DNA of 37,981 nucleotides from a virus: positions 1-37,981 of the IMG/VR virus record IMGVR_UViG_3300022540_000182; one strand, 5' to 3'. The notes beneath the pieces are model-generated. The model did not search any database, was not told where the DNA came from, and saw only the letters and a program-made list of their open reading frames with translations. Positions 13,944-20,419 of the stretch are shown here, in pieces (position 1 is the first letter of the stretch; each line of letters opens with the position of its first letter). A program made the translations under genes and the position numbers.

Positions 13944-14198
13944 TTATTGCTTTAATTTTAAATATTTTAGTCGTGTTGATTCTCCACCACGTGCTGCTCT
14001 TTCAATTCCATTTATTTTTAGTACTGGGTAAACATTTTTAAAAAGTACATAATCAATACCGGGTAATTTTTTCGTAATGTCCCTATGGGTTGTACTTTTG
14101 CTAACTCCAAATAGTTTAGCCGTTTTTCTGATTGTAGCTTTTGTAGCTAAAATATATTCAGCTTCTTCAATAATTCTATTTTCCATATATTCATTCAT
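13944..14198 (-). CDS. spoIIID: Phage-encoded SpoIIID-like sporulation regulator
   Basis: An 84-residue homologue of SpoIIID, the mother-cell transcription factor of endospore formers. It matches along its length: an N-terminal helix (NRIIEEAEYILATKATIRKT), the helix-turn-helix AKLFGVSKSTTHRDITKKLP, and the conserved basic C-terminal helix RGGESTRLKYLK, which also contacts DNA. The Bacillus protein is 93 residues, so this copy is nearly full length with both DNA-binding parts intact. ATG 14198 follows GGAGGG. It lies between recombination and replication genes, so it is probably expressed early. Confidence 0.9.
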   Translation of the reverse strand: MNEYMENRIIEEAEYILATKATIRKTAKLFGVSKSTTHRDITKKLPGIDYVLFKNVYPVLKINGIERAARGGESTRLKYLKLKQ

Positions 14199-14211
14199 TT
14201 TAAAAACCCTC

Positions 14212-14367
14212 CTAAATTTGTTCTCTTGATAAAAGAAAAAACAAAAAGCAAACTATATTTAAAGCAATACATGTATAATCTTCTGAAACAATGCCACAAA
14301 ATATTCCAACCAACCCGACCGTTAAAAATACTGTATTTGCTTTTTTAGAGCCTATATCTATTTTCAT
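14212..14367 (-). CDS. Small two-segment membrane protein, 51 aa
   Basis: ATG 14367 to TAG 14212-14214. The product begins MKIDIGSKKANTVF and then has two hydrophobic segments, LTVGLVGIFCGIV (about 15-27) and CIALNIVCFLFFLL (about 33-46), joined by a short SEDYT turn. It is a likely helical hairpin in the inner membrane. No family is recognised. An AGGAGGTG site lies 12 bases upstream, a little far. It lies directly before spoIIID, with 13 bases between stop and start, so the two are probably co-expressed. Confidence 0.7.
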   Translation of the reverse strand: MKIDIGSKKANTVFLTVGLVGIFCGIVSEDYTCIALNIVCFLFFLLSREQI

Positions 14368-14383
14368 TTATTTGGTTCACCTC

Positions 14384-14998
14384 CTATTTTTTATCTGGCA
14401 ATCTTTCAAACCCTTCATAAGCTTCTTTCTTTTTGTCCTGTTTAATAAATTTAACTTCTTTGACTACATACTTTTTGCATAAAGCTGCTTCGCTAAAACC
14501 TTTTTGTTTTGCTATATTAGTTAGCATTTGAGTAGTTATTTTATTAGATGTATCATCCAAATTATCATTAGAATATTTACTTCTGCCATCTTGCCAATAT
14601 ATATCAGCACCAAATCCTAGGGCTTTACAAGCCACTGAAATAGCATCTGTAAGTGACATTTTATAGCATTCATCTGATGTATGCATTCCTTTGCTTTCCT
14701 TTGCTATAAATGAGCTTCCACCAGTACCAGGTATGCTTCTCGACCATTCGCCATCAACTTTCACAAATAAATTAATATTTGTGAAAGCTGCTCTTTCTCC
14801 GTTAGATCCTTCTTCTATCCATTGTCTAACTATTTCATACGACCAGCCAATACCACATATTCCAAACTGATTAGTAAGCTCTTGTATTCTCCACATAGGA
14901 TTAATATCTGTCATGCCCTTTAATCTGCCAGCTGCTATAGGCTTTTGAGCTGTTTTAGGAACTTTTCTAACATTGTTGTATAGTTCTAAATTTTCCAT
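14384..14998 (-). CDS. Single-strand annealing recombinase (Sak/Rad52-like)
   Basis: A 204-residue protein with the pattern of phage Rad52-like annealing proteins: NPMWRIQELTNQFGICGIGW near 34-53, a strand AAFTNINLFVKV, the PGTGGSSF loop and SLTDAISVACKALGFGADIY near 117-136. These proteins anneal homologous single strands and usually pair with SSB, which is also present here. The C-terminal 60 residues are charged and linker-like. It is preceded by the Gp157 gene, the usual partner in Firmicute phages. Confidence 0.82.
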   Translation of the reverse strand: MENLELYNNVRKVPKTAQKPIAAGRLKGMTDINPMWRIQELTNQFGICGIGWSYEIVRQWIEEGSNGERAAFTNINLFVKVDGEWSRSIPGTGGSSFIAKESKGMHTSDECYKMSLTDAISVACKALGFGADIYWQDGRSKYSNDNLDDTSNKITTQMLTNIAKQKGFSEAALCKKYVVKEVKFIKQDKKKEAYEGFERLPDKK

Positions 14999-15011
14999 AA
15001 ATTGTCCTCCC

Positions 15012-15500
15012 TTATCTTATTCTTAAACTTTCGCCTTGTTCCAGCCTAGCTCCTGGGACTCCTTCACCATTCTTTAATATTTCTTTGATTGCAGCTTTGT
15101 CTATTTTTATAGAAATAATTTCTTCTTTATATAATGAAGGTATACTGTTTTTATCCAATATATTGACACTAAGAGGATTCTTTTGTATAGAGAGTGTAAA
15201 TATATTGCCCTTAATCTTCTTGATGCCTGCGGACTTCATAGAACCATCTAAATATTCTTTTAAATTTTTAACATTATTTTCTAAAGCTTTTCTTCTATCA
15301 GATAATCTTTTTTCTTCTTCCTTAATTCCTTTTGCTTCAAGTTCGATACTTTTAATAACCTTGCAAATGCTTTCCGCTTTTTCTTGAAATTTTCCTTCTA
15401 TTTCTTGTAAACTTGTCTTTAACATCTCTGCTGGTACTTCTGAATTTTCTACCAGGTCTAAAAGATTCTGATAATTTTGTGCCAATTCATATAATTTCAA
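15012..15500 (-). CDS. Siphovirus Gp157-like protein
   Basis: A 162-residue protein of the Gp157 family. It has a long coiled coil from about 25 to 90 (LQEIEGKFQEKAESICKVIK, RLSDRRKALENNVKNLKEYL), then a small C-terminal domain with MKSAGIKKIKGNIFTLSIQ and VPGARLEQGESLRIR. The family is found beside phage annealing and replication genes and has been linked to phage resistance in streptococci. Its exact reaction is not known. Its gene starts one base after the end of the next upstream gene. Confidence 0.88.
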   Translation of the reverse strand: MKLYELAQNYQNLLDLVENSEVPAEMLKTSLQEIEGKFQEKAESICKVIKSIELEAKGIKEEEKRLSDRRKALENNVKNLKEYLDGSMKSAGIKKIKGNIFTLSIQKNPLSVNILDKNSIPSLYKEEIISIKIDKAAIKEILKNGEGVPGARLEQGESLRIR

Positions 15501-15695
15501 TTAATTTTCCTCCTTAATTTCTATAAAATTACTACTAAAAAACCATTCAACTATCATTTTTCTAAATTCCTTTGAATCCTTATCATATCCTAATTTTGTT
15601 AGTTTAACTCCACATCTTTCGCATGCATAACTCAAGGCTTCATCTTGCATAATTACTTTTCCTTCTTCTGGAGTTCCTGTCATGCCTTTATACAT
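15501..15695 (-). CDS. Hypothetical protein, 64 aa
   Basis: A 64-residue protein starting MYKGMTGTPEEGKVIMQDEA, with a CERCG pair near 28-31 and a hydrophobic end IVEWFFSSNFIEIKEEN. The ATG at 15695 is preferred over the in-frame GTG at 15704 because the AAGGA site fits it. No family is recognised. The two cysteines alone are not enough for a zinc site, unless the protein dimerises. It overlaps its upstream neighbour by 8 bases and lies in the early operon. Confidence 0.6.
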   Translation of the reverse strand: MYKGMTGTPEEGKVIMQDEALSYACERCGVKLTKLGYDKDSKEFRKMIVEWFFSSNFIEIKEEN

Positions 15696-15921
15696 TTTTA
15701 ACACTTCCTTTTATACATTTGCACCACTCCGGTGAAATCCCAAATCCTTTACAATCTCCAAGAGAACTATCTTCTTCAAGACCAAATTCAACTTTTTGCC
15801 CATTACATTCGTCAACCCATACTTTAGCTTTTTTGTATTCTGCTTTACCCGTATTTTTAACAAAAGCTTTTTTAGTAAATACATAAATATTACCTTTAAT
15901 AAATTCATTTAGTTTAGTCAT
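15688..15921 (-). CDS. Hypothetical small protein, 77 aa
   Basis: A 77-residue protein from ATG 15921, chosen for the AGGAGG site just upstream; the open frame extends to 15966 but overlaps the XRE gene. It reads NIYVFTKKAFVKNTGKAEYK, then KVWVDECNGQKVEFGLEEDS, and ends with CKGFGISPEWCKCIKG. The short strands suggest a small beta fold with four scattered cysteines. No family is recognised. It lies in a cluster of overlapping early genes. Confidence 0.6.
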   Translation of the reverse strand: MTKLNEFIKGNIYVFTKKAFVKNTGKAEYKKAKVWVDECNGQKVEFGLEEDSSLGDCKGFGISPEWCKCIKGSVKNV

Positions 15922-15931
15922 ATGCTGCCTC

Positions 15932-16168
15932 CTATTTAATTTTGAACTTAATATCCAAAGCCCCAAAAAGTTTTAACATAGTGTTAAGTTTTATGCCTTC
16001 TAGTTTTTCCCTTTCTAAATTTCTAATAGTTGTTATACATACACCGCTTTTATCAGCCAAATCTTCTTGTGTCATTAAAGTTTTACCATTTGCTTCTTCT
16101 TTATTAAAAGCGTAATAAAACTTTCTTTTTTTCTTTATAACTTCTACAAAATCTTTAATGTCTTTCAT
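15932..16168 (-). CDS. XRE-family helix-turn-helix regulator
   Basis: A 78-residue regulator from ATG 16168 (AAGGAGG 8 bases upstream; the longer frame to 16213 is not supported). It has an N-terminal basic helix (KDIKDFVEVIKKKRKFYYAF), then a helix-turn-helix, MTQEDLADKSGVCITTIRNL, followed by LNTMLKLFGALDIKFKIK. The layout resembles HipB or Cro-like antitoxin regulators. It is the first gene after a 157-base non-coding stretch and may regulate the early operon downstream. Confidence 0.82.
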   Translation of the reverse strand: MKDIKDFVEVIKKKRKFYYAFNKEEANGKTLMTQEDLADKSGVCITTIRNLEREKLEGIKLNTMLKLFGALDIKFKIK

Positions 16169-16325
16169 GTGTTCCTCCTTATGCTTTATTCTTAGCTTAT
16201 ACATTACATACAAGTATTTTAATTAATTAGATGTGTAATTGTATTAGAATGTTTTTGAATAGCTTAGAGTTGCTATTTGATGTGTAAATGGTAGGGGCTT
16301 TTAAAAAAGATGCCCCTGGGAACTT
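16169..16325. other. Intergenic stretch with two hairpins
   Basis: These 157 bases hold no convincing gene. Two inverted repeats are visible: AATAGC/GCTATT around 16258-16277 and a GC-rich AGGGGC/GCCCCT pair around 16294-16317 next to the stop of the upstream gene. The second lacks a T-run on the minus strand. No clear -35/-10 pair was found, so the promoter of the XRE gene is unresolved. Confidence 0.5.
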
Positions 16326-16634
16326 TTAAACCATTGCTATATAGCATCGTGTACTATATAATATTTCTTGGCTTGGGCACATAGTTGACATTCCACTGGA
16401 GACTACGAAATATCCTATTTCATTTTTTGTAAGTTGGAATACAGTACAACCTACATTACCGTTACCAATTATGAAAAATCCTATTTCTTTATGTCCTTTC
16501 CATAAATTGTACTTTTTGTTTGTATCGTCAGAAATAATTTTATTTACTTCTGTTTCTTTTATAAGAATTCTTTTTTCACAAAATAACTTTTCAAAATCAA
16601 TAGGTTCAACAATAGTTTTCAAGTTTTTGTTCAT
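16326..16634 (-). CDS. Hypothetical early protein, 102 aa
   Basis: About 102 residues from ATG 16634 (AAAGGA eight bases upstream). The open frame reaches 16733, but that part overlaps the previous gene in another frame and has no ribosome site. The product has a charged start (NLKTIVEPIDFEKLFCEKRI) and a compact hydrophobic second half (EIGFFIIGNGNVGCTVFQLT and IGYFVVSSGMSTMCPSQEIL), suggesting a small beta-rich domain. No family is recognised. It is the last gene of the unit driven by the promoter at 17624-17652. Confidence 0.6.
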   Translation of the reverse strand: MNKNLKTIVEPIDFEKLFCEKRILIKETEVNKIISDDTNKKYNLWKGHKEIGFFIIGNGNVGCTVFQLTKNEIGYFVVSSGMSTMCPSQEILYSTRCYIAMV

Positions 16635-16681
16635 AATAAAATCCTTTCCAATCCAGTGATAGGCCACCACCCTATTTTTTT

Positions 16682-17575
16682 CTACCAAGTATGTGTCCAT
16701 GTACGTTCTGTAGTCCCATCTGGCATTGCCCATTGATAATGCATATCAACGTCGCATTGTTCAGTTGGGTCACAGCATTCCGTTGACCAACTTCCAATTA
16801 ATTGCTTTTTCCCAGTTTCTTTAGCTTTTCCAAATGTAGCTTCTATTTTTTCTTCTTTTGCTTTCTTAATTTCTGCAATTCTTTTTTCTTCTTCTATTTT
16901 TTCAAATTCTGCTTTTTCATCTGCTTTTATTTGTGCAACTATTTGCTCTGCAATTATTTCTTTTTCTTCCTCGGTTGATATTACATAAGCTATACCAGCC
17001 ATTCCGAATTGTACATTTTTTCTATTGCTTACTTCATTCATCTTATTTGTCATTTGTGGCAATTCAATTCTTCCAGTTACATAATCTGCTTTATATGCTA
17101 TTTCTTTTGTAACATCTAATGTTTCAATGCTCCATTCTATGCTAGTTTCGTAATGATAGCATACCAAACATCTTTCTAGTAAATGTGTTGCTAAATATTC
17201 TTTTTTATATGCTTTTCTTTTAAGTTCTCCTCTCTTCATAGCTTCTATTGCTTTTTCTCTTTTATTATCTTCTGTTGCTTTTAGCTCTTCAATTATAGTT
17301 GGTTTTAATTTCTTCAATTCTTTTACTTCTGCTGATGAAGGTTTTTTGAAAACTTTAATTCCTTCAATTCCGTTTTTCATTCCTAACTCAATTTTAAACT
17401 TCTTGATCAGTCCATTAACATTTTCCATTTTCTCAATCTCCTCTTTTGAAGGGGCTTTGTGTTCTTTCCAAGCTTGTTTCATTCCAAGTGCAAAACGTGC
17501 TATCCAGTCTCCTTCACACTGCTTTGCTATTTTAATTCCTTTTGCTGCAATCTTTGATAATAATTCTTTATTCAT
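16682..17575 (-). CDS. Hypothetical coiled-coil early protein, 297 aa
   Basis: A 297-residue protein that I cannot assign. Residues 1-45 form a helical module, GDWIARFALGMKQAWKEHK. A Lys/Glu-rich helical stretch follows (50-120). The middle has ERCLVCYHYETSIEWSIETL. A long charged coiled coil runs near 205-260. The C-terminus is unlike the rest: STECCDPTEQCDVDMHYQWA, then an aromatic TERTWTHTW end. It is the first gene after one of the twin early promoters, which favours a role in takeover of the host or defence evasion, though this is inference only. Confidence 0.65.
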   Translation of the reverse strand: MNKELLSKIAAKGIKIAKQCEGDWIARFALGMKQAWKEHKAPSKEEIEKMENVNGLIKKFKIELGMKNGIEGIKVFKKPSSAEVKELKKLKPTIIEELKATEDNKREKAIEAMKRGELKRKAYKKEYLATHLLERCLVCYHYETSIEWSIETLDVTKEIAYKADYVTGRIELPQMTNKMNEVSNRKNVQFGMAGIAYVISTEEEKEIIAEQIVAQIKADEKAEFEKIEEEKRIAEIKKAKEEKIEATFGKAKETGKKQLIGSWSTECCDPTEQCDVDMHYQWAMPDGTTERTWTHTW

Positions 17576-17623
17576 TTTAGCCCCTCCATAATTTTATTTG
17601 TATTTCCCTCAACCACTAAATAT

Positions 17624-17652
17624 AGTATAACATATTAAATAATACATTGCAA
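17624..17652 (-). promoter_or_regulatory. Early promoter P1 with shared leader
   Basis: On the minus strand, TTGCAA (17647-17652), 17 bases, TGT-TATACT (-10 at 17624-17629). The transcript leader carries GGTTGAGGGAAA (17603-17614), the same 12 bases as in P2. An ATATTAAAATAT motif lies just upstream of the -35, as in P2. Confidence 0.8.
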
Positions 17653-17723
17653 TAGATTTTATAATATATTTTAATATGTTTTATCTTGTTAGGCAGTTTG
17701 AGTTTACCACCAACTATATTTTT

Positions 17724-18119
17724 TTATTTAGTGTTTCTAATCCTTTGAAGATAAGCACTAGCTATGTTTCTATGTTCTATCCAAAATTTAGCATCTTTCG
17801 CAACTGTTTTTAATTCTTCAGTTCCTTTTTCTATTTTAATAATTATAGCTGAATAGTCCCAATTTTCTCTTACTCCTCTTTCTACAAAATATTTTGCTTC
17901 TTTATTCATAGTTTCAATTTGCTCAATTCTTATTTTTTCAGCCCATGCTATTTGTTTTTCAGAACCATTTATAATTGCTAACATTTTGTTTACTCCTTCT
18001 TTAGCAAGATAAGACATGCACAATCCAAGTTGAAAACTATAATTAACTTCTGCAAATTCAGTTTTAATTTCCTTTGTCATTTTGTGAGCTACTATCATAA
18101 TTTCTCTTGTGATTTTCAT
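17724..18119 (-). CDS. Hypothetical early protein, 131 aa
   Basis: A 131-residue protein. The N-terminal 40 residues (EIMIVAHKMTKEIKTEFAEV, then YSFQLGLCMSYLAKEG) and the segment INGSEKQIAWAEKIRIEQIE look like a conserved phage module that I have seen in Firmicute phages but cannot name. The rest is helical and charged (YFVERGVRENWDYSAIIIKI), ending WIEHRNIASAYLQRIRNTK. It starts at ATG 18119 and stands alone behind the P2 promoter with an approximately 60-base leader. Confidence 0.65.
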   Translation of the reverse strand: MKITREIMIVAHKMTKEIKTEFAEVNYSFQLGLCMSYLAKEGVNKMLAIINGSEKQIAWAEKIRIEQIETMNKEAKYFVERGVRENWDYSAIIIKIEKGTEELKTVAKDAKFWIEHRNIASAYLQRIRNTK

Positions 18120-18180
18120 ATTCTCTTACCTCGCTTTATTTTAGTAAGCTAAGTTTGCGTTTCCCTCAACCTCTATATAT

Positions 18181-18209
18181 AGTATAGCATATAATTTAAT
18201 ACATTACAA
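18181..18209 (-). promoter_or_regulatory. Early promoter P2 with shared leader
   Basis: On the minus strand, TTGTAA (18204-18209), 17 bases, TGC-TATACT (-10 at 18181-18186). The leader contains GGTTGAGGGAAA at 18160-18171. Two ATATTAAAATAT-like palindromic motifs lie upstream of the -35 (18209-18236). Confidence 0.8.
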
Positions 18210-18240
18210 CATATTTTAATATATATTTTAATATATTTTT

Positions 18241-18271
18241 AAATAAAAAATAGGAAGAGAACCTTCCTATT
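18241..18271 (-). terminator. Terminator after the 50-aa gene
   Basis: A 9-bp stem (AATAGGAAG at 18249-18257, CTTCCTATT at 18263-18271) with a 5-base loop is followed on the minus strand by TTTTATTT. This is a strong, typical terminator directly upstream of P2. Confidence 0.85.
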
Positions 18272-18282
18272 ATATATACATT

Positions 18283-18435
18283 TTATTCTGCTTTTGTAAT
18301 TGTCATTTCAAGCTGTACTTTATATTCATTTGTACAGCAATTAACTAGATATTTTGCATACTTTTCCGCATCTGCATTACTATAATTAAAAGACTTTTCT
18401 ATTTCCTCAACTAATCTTTTATATTCTTTATTCAT
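18283..18435 (-). CDS. Small early protein, 50 aa, unknown
   Basis: ATG 18435 (AAGGAGG site) to TAA 18283-18285. The product reads MNKEYKRLVEEIEKSFNYSN, then ADAEKYAKYLVNCC and a strand EYKVQLEMTITKAE. It is a small, mostly helical, acidic protein of no known family. It is the first leftward gene next to the divergent regulatory region and is closed by its own terminator. It should therefore be among the first phage products made. Confidence 0.7.
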   Translation of the reverse strand: MNKEYKRLVEEIEKSFNYSNADAEKYAKYLVNCCTNEYKVQLEMTITKAE

Positions 18436-18463
18436 TATTTGTACCTCCTTAATTTGTTTTCTT

Positions 18464-18491
18464 AATATATACTATGTAATAAGCTTGTAAA
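18464..18491 (-). promoter_or_regulatory. Leftward promoter of the divergent region
   Basis: On the minus strand, TTTACA (18486-18491), 16 bases, TATATT (18464-18469). It lies 29 bases upstream of ATG 18435. Its -35 is 25 bases from the -35 of the rightward promoter, back to back. Confidence 0.6.
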
Positions 18492-18516
18492 TGTTTCCTA
18501 TTATTTTAAATTTGTT

Positions 18517-18545
18517 TTGAATATTTATTTAATATATGTTATAAT
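18517..18545 (+). promoter_or_regulatory. Rightward promoter for the AbrB-like/Rha unit
   Basis: On the plus strand, TTGAAT (18517-18522), 17 bases, TGT-TATAAT (18540-18545). The AGAGGTG ribosome site and ATG 18564 follow at once. The sequence around the -10 (TTTAATATATGTTATAAT) resembles that of P1, suggesting shared control. Confidence 0.75.
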
Positions 18546-18563
18546 GCAAGAAGAGGTGATGAT

Positions 18564-18719
18564 ATGATATTTTCAAAGAAAACAAAGATAAGCAGAACTA
18601 ACAAAGGGGCTCTTACAAGTGCTATACCAAAAATGTTTGAAGAATTTTTTAAGGGTTCAGATAAAATGGAATGGATTTTAAAAGACGGGCATTTAGAAGT
18701 TAAACCAATTGAAAAATAA
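18564..18719 (+). CDS. AbrB-like small DNA-binding protein, 51 aa
   Basis: One of only two rightward genes. ATG 18564 follows AGAGGTG; TAA ends at 18719. The product reads KKTKISRTNKGALTSAIPKM, then FEEFFKGSDKMEWILKDGHL and EVKPIEK. The SRTNKGALTSAIPK and W-I-L-KDG-LEV-P pattern fits the AbrB/MazE swapped-hairpin fold. It probably binds its own divergent promoter region. It is co-transcribed with the Rha gene 12 bases downstream. This could be the repressor of the switch, but that is inference. Confidence 0.65.
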   Translation: MIFSKKTKISRTNKGALTSAIPKMFEEFFKGSDKMEWILKDGHLEVKPIEK

Positions 18720-18730
18720 GGGGCGATGTT

Positions 18731-19420
18731 ATGTGTAAAGAATTAGGAATTATAATTAAAAATGAAATAGTTGTTGTTTCCAGCAAAGATATTGCTAAAA
18801 AATTTAATAAAGAGCATAGAAATATTTTGAGAGATATAAGAGAAATGGAATGCAGTGAAGAATTTAGACAGCACAATTTTGAGCTTTCCTATTATATGTC
18901 GGAACAAAATAAAAAATTTCCAATGTATCTCATGACTAAAGATGGAATGATACTTTTGGCTATGGGATATAACGGTGAAAAATTTATAGAGTTCAAAGAA
19001 AAATATATTAAAGAATTTAATAAAATGCAAAACTTTATAATAGAAAAACAATCTCAAGAATGGTTACAAACTAGAAAAGGAAGTAAACTTGTTAGAAGAA
19101 ATGAAACTGATAATCTAAAACTATTACTTGGATATGCAATTAAGAATGGTTCTAAAACATATGAGAAAACACCTAATAGATTATTTTCACAATACAGTAA
19201 ACTAGCAAATAAATGTGTCGGAATATGCACAGGGCAACGAGAAATATGCACATGGAAGGTACTCATAACATTGCAAACATTGGAAGATATAATCCAACAT
19301 ATAGTAATGGAAGAAATGGATAAGAACACTGATTACCATGATATTTATAAAATATGTAAAAAGAAATGTAATGAAATGATTGAATACGCTTATTTGCCAG
19401 AACAAAGATTATTAAAATAA
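18731..19420 (+). CDS. Rha-family phage regulator
   Basis: A 229-residue regulator. The N-terminal Rha domain (about 12-100) shows VVSSKDIAKKFNKEHRNILR, then FPMYLMTKDGMILLAMGY and IEFKEKYIKEFNKMQNFI. The C-terminal half, from EWLQTRKGSKLVRRNETDNL to the end, shares a pattern with the BRO-N protein at 6992-7663. Rha proteins of temperate phages affect growth in particular host backgrounds and act as switch or antirepressor proteins. It starts at ATG 18731 behind GGGGCG and ends just before a bidirectional terminator. Confidence 0.85.
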   Translation: MCKELGIIIKNEIVVVSSKDIAKKFNKEHRNILRDIREMECSEEFRQHNFELSYYMSEQNKKFPMYLMTKDGMILLAMGYNGEKFIEFKEKYIKEFNKMQNFIIEKQSQEWLQTRKGSKLVRRNETDNLKLLLGYAIKNGSKTYEKTPNRLFSQYSKLANKCVGICTGQREICTWKVLITLQTLEDIIQHIVMEEMDKNTDYHDIYKICKKKCNEMIEYAYLPEQRLLK

Positions 19421-19429
19421 TGCGTAAAT

Positions 19430-19460
19430 AAAGAGGGGATAAAACCCCTCTTTATTTTTT
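19430..19460. terminator. Bidirectional terminator between Rha and holin
   Basis: A 9-bp stem (AAAGAGGGG at 19430-19438, CCCCTCTTT at 19445-19453) with a 6-base loop. T-rich tracts follow on both strands, better on the plus strand (ATTTTTT). It separates the convergent rightward and leftward units. Confidence 0.88.
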
Positions 19461-19721
19461 ACTTTTAAATTGTTTTACTGGTTGCTTAATATTTTGATGT
19501 ATTCCAGTTGCAGCAACTCCACATATTAGTCCTTGCATGATTGATTGTGTAGTCCAGTTATTGAAAAATCCAGCTATTATTATACCGATTATAATTATTA
19601 TGATCGGTATCAGCCAATCTTGAACACCTGGTATTTTTTTTATAACTCCACCAAAACACATTAAAATAGGTACAACCCAAATAAATTCCTTTGTTACAAA
19701 CTCCATTATATTTATATCCAT
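19452..19721 (-). CDS. Holin
   Basis: An 89-residue membrane protein. Hydrophobic segments lie at about 10-27 (FIWVVPILMCFGGVI) and 35-54 (WLIPIIIIIIGIIIAGFF), with a third weaker one near 62-75 (IMQGLICGVAATGI), then a basic tail QPVKQFKSKK. This matches the small holin families of Clostridium phages (Hol44/phage_holin_5 type). It should permeabilise the membrane and release the amidase encoded immediately upstream, 11 bases away. Confidence 0.88.
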   Translation of the reverse strand: MDINIMEFVTKEFIWVVPILMCFGGVIKKIPGVQDWLIPIIIIIIGIIIAGFFNNWTTQSIMQGLICGVAATGIHQNIKQPVKQFKSKK

Positions 19722-19732
19722 AATATCACTCC

Positions 19733-20341
19733 TTATTTATAATCTTTGTAAATATTGCCTAAACTTTTGTATGCAGCCTGTGTTTTTATACCGTATATTC
19801 CATCAATCGTTAGTGGAACCTTTGTCAGTGTATTATAATAATTTTGAAAGCTAACACAAAAATTAATATTATACTTAGAAGTTTTATCAATCTGCATCAA
19901 TTCTTTTTTTATTTTATCAAATGGAAATTTATATCCTGGGCAACTTGTAGGATAATAATCCGAATGCTTTTTAATATCTTTAATATTATACCGGTCCATC
20001 ACATATTTACAAATATCAATAATACCTTTTTCTTGTGCTTGCGGCATTTCTTCTATTACATAATTACCAACTGCTGCAATTCCTATCGTGTGATGATTCT
20101 GGTGTAAGCAGTGTGCGCCTTGAGCGAATAACGGTCTACCTCCGTATATTTTGCCATCTTTATCTACCAAGAAATGATAACCACATCCGCTCCATCCTTT
20201 ATCTATTATGTGGATTTTATGAACTATTTCTGCTGGATTGCCAGTATAATTGCCAACCGTGTGATGCAATATAATTTCATTTGTGTAAGGTCTACGTGTT
20301 AATTGCCCCTTAAATTTTAAATTGCTTTTAATAATTTCCAT
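19733..20341 (-). CDS. Endolysin: N-acetylmuramoyl-L-alanine amidase
   Basis: A 202-residue Amidase_2 (PGRP-like) endolysin. Zinc ligands are visible in EIILHHTVGNY (first His) and KKHSDYYPTSCPG (second His and Cys), and the fold core HFLVDKDGKIYGGRPLFAQG and HTIGIAAVGNY lies between. The C-terminal 45 residues (VSFQNYYNTLTKVPLTIDGI, then YGIKTQAAYKSLG) resemble a short peptidoglycan-binding module. No signal peptide is present, so export depends on the holin. The ATG at 20341 is preceded by GAGGTG. Confidence 0.93.
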   Translation of the reverse strand: MEIIKSNLKFKGQLTRRPYTNEIILHHTVGNYTGNPAEIVHKIHIIDKGWSGCGYHFLVDKDGKIYGGRPLFAQGAHCLHQNHHTIGIAAVGNYVIEEMPQAQEKGIIDICKYVMDRYNIKDIKKHSDYYPTSCPGYKFPFDKIKKELMQIDKTSKYNINFCVSFQNYYNTLTKVPLTIDGIYGIKTQAAYKSLGNIYKDYK

Positions 20342-20358
20342 AATATCACCTCTTTTTT

Positions 20359-20367
20359 ATTATATCA
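20359..20367 (-). promoter_or_regulatory. Extended -10 promoter of the lysis genes
   Basis: On the minus strand, TGATATAAT lies 18 bases upstream of the amidase ATG. There is no clear -35; the expected place is the T-run of the upstream terminator. Confidence 0.6.
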
Positions 20368-20382
20368 CATTTGCACACAAAT

Positions 20383-20411
20383 AAAAAAAGAACTAGCTTT
20401 TACACTAATCC
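20383..20411 (-). terminator. Terminator before the lysis promoter
   Basis: A 7-bp stem with wobble pairs (GGATTAG at 20405-20411, CTAGTTC at 20390-20396) is followed on the minus strand by TTTTTTTATT. It closes the 20420-20686 gene. Confidence 0.65.
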
Positions 20412-20419
20412 TTTTTAAA

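Noticed and set aside
16635-16733. N-terminal extension of the 102-residue early gene
   Set aside because: It overlaps the end of the preceding gene in another frame and lacks a ribosome site. ATG 16634 has AAAGGA at good distance.
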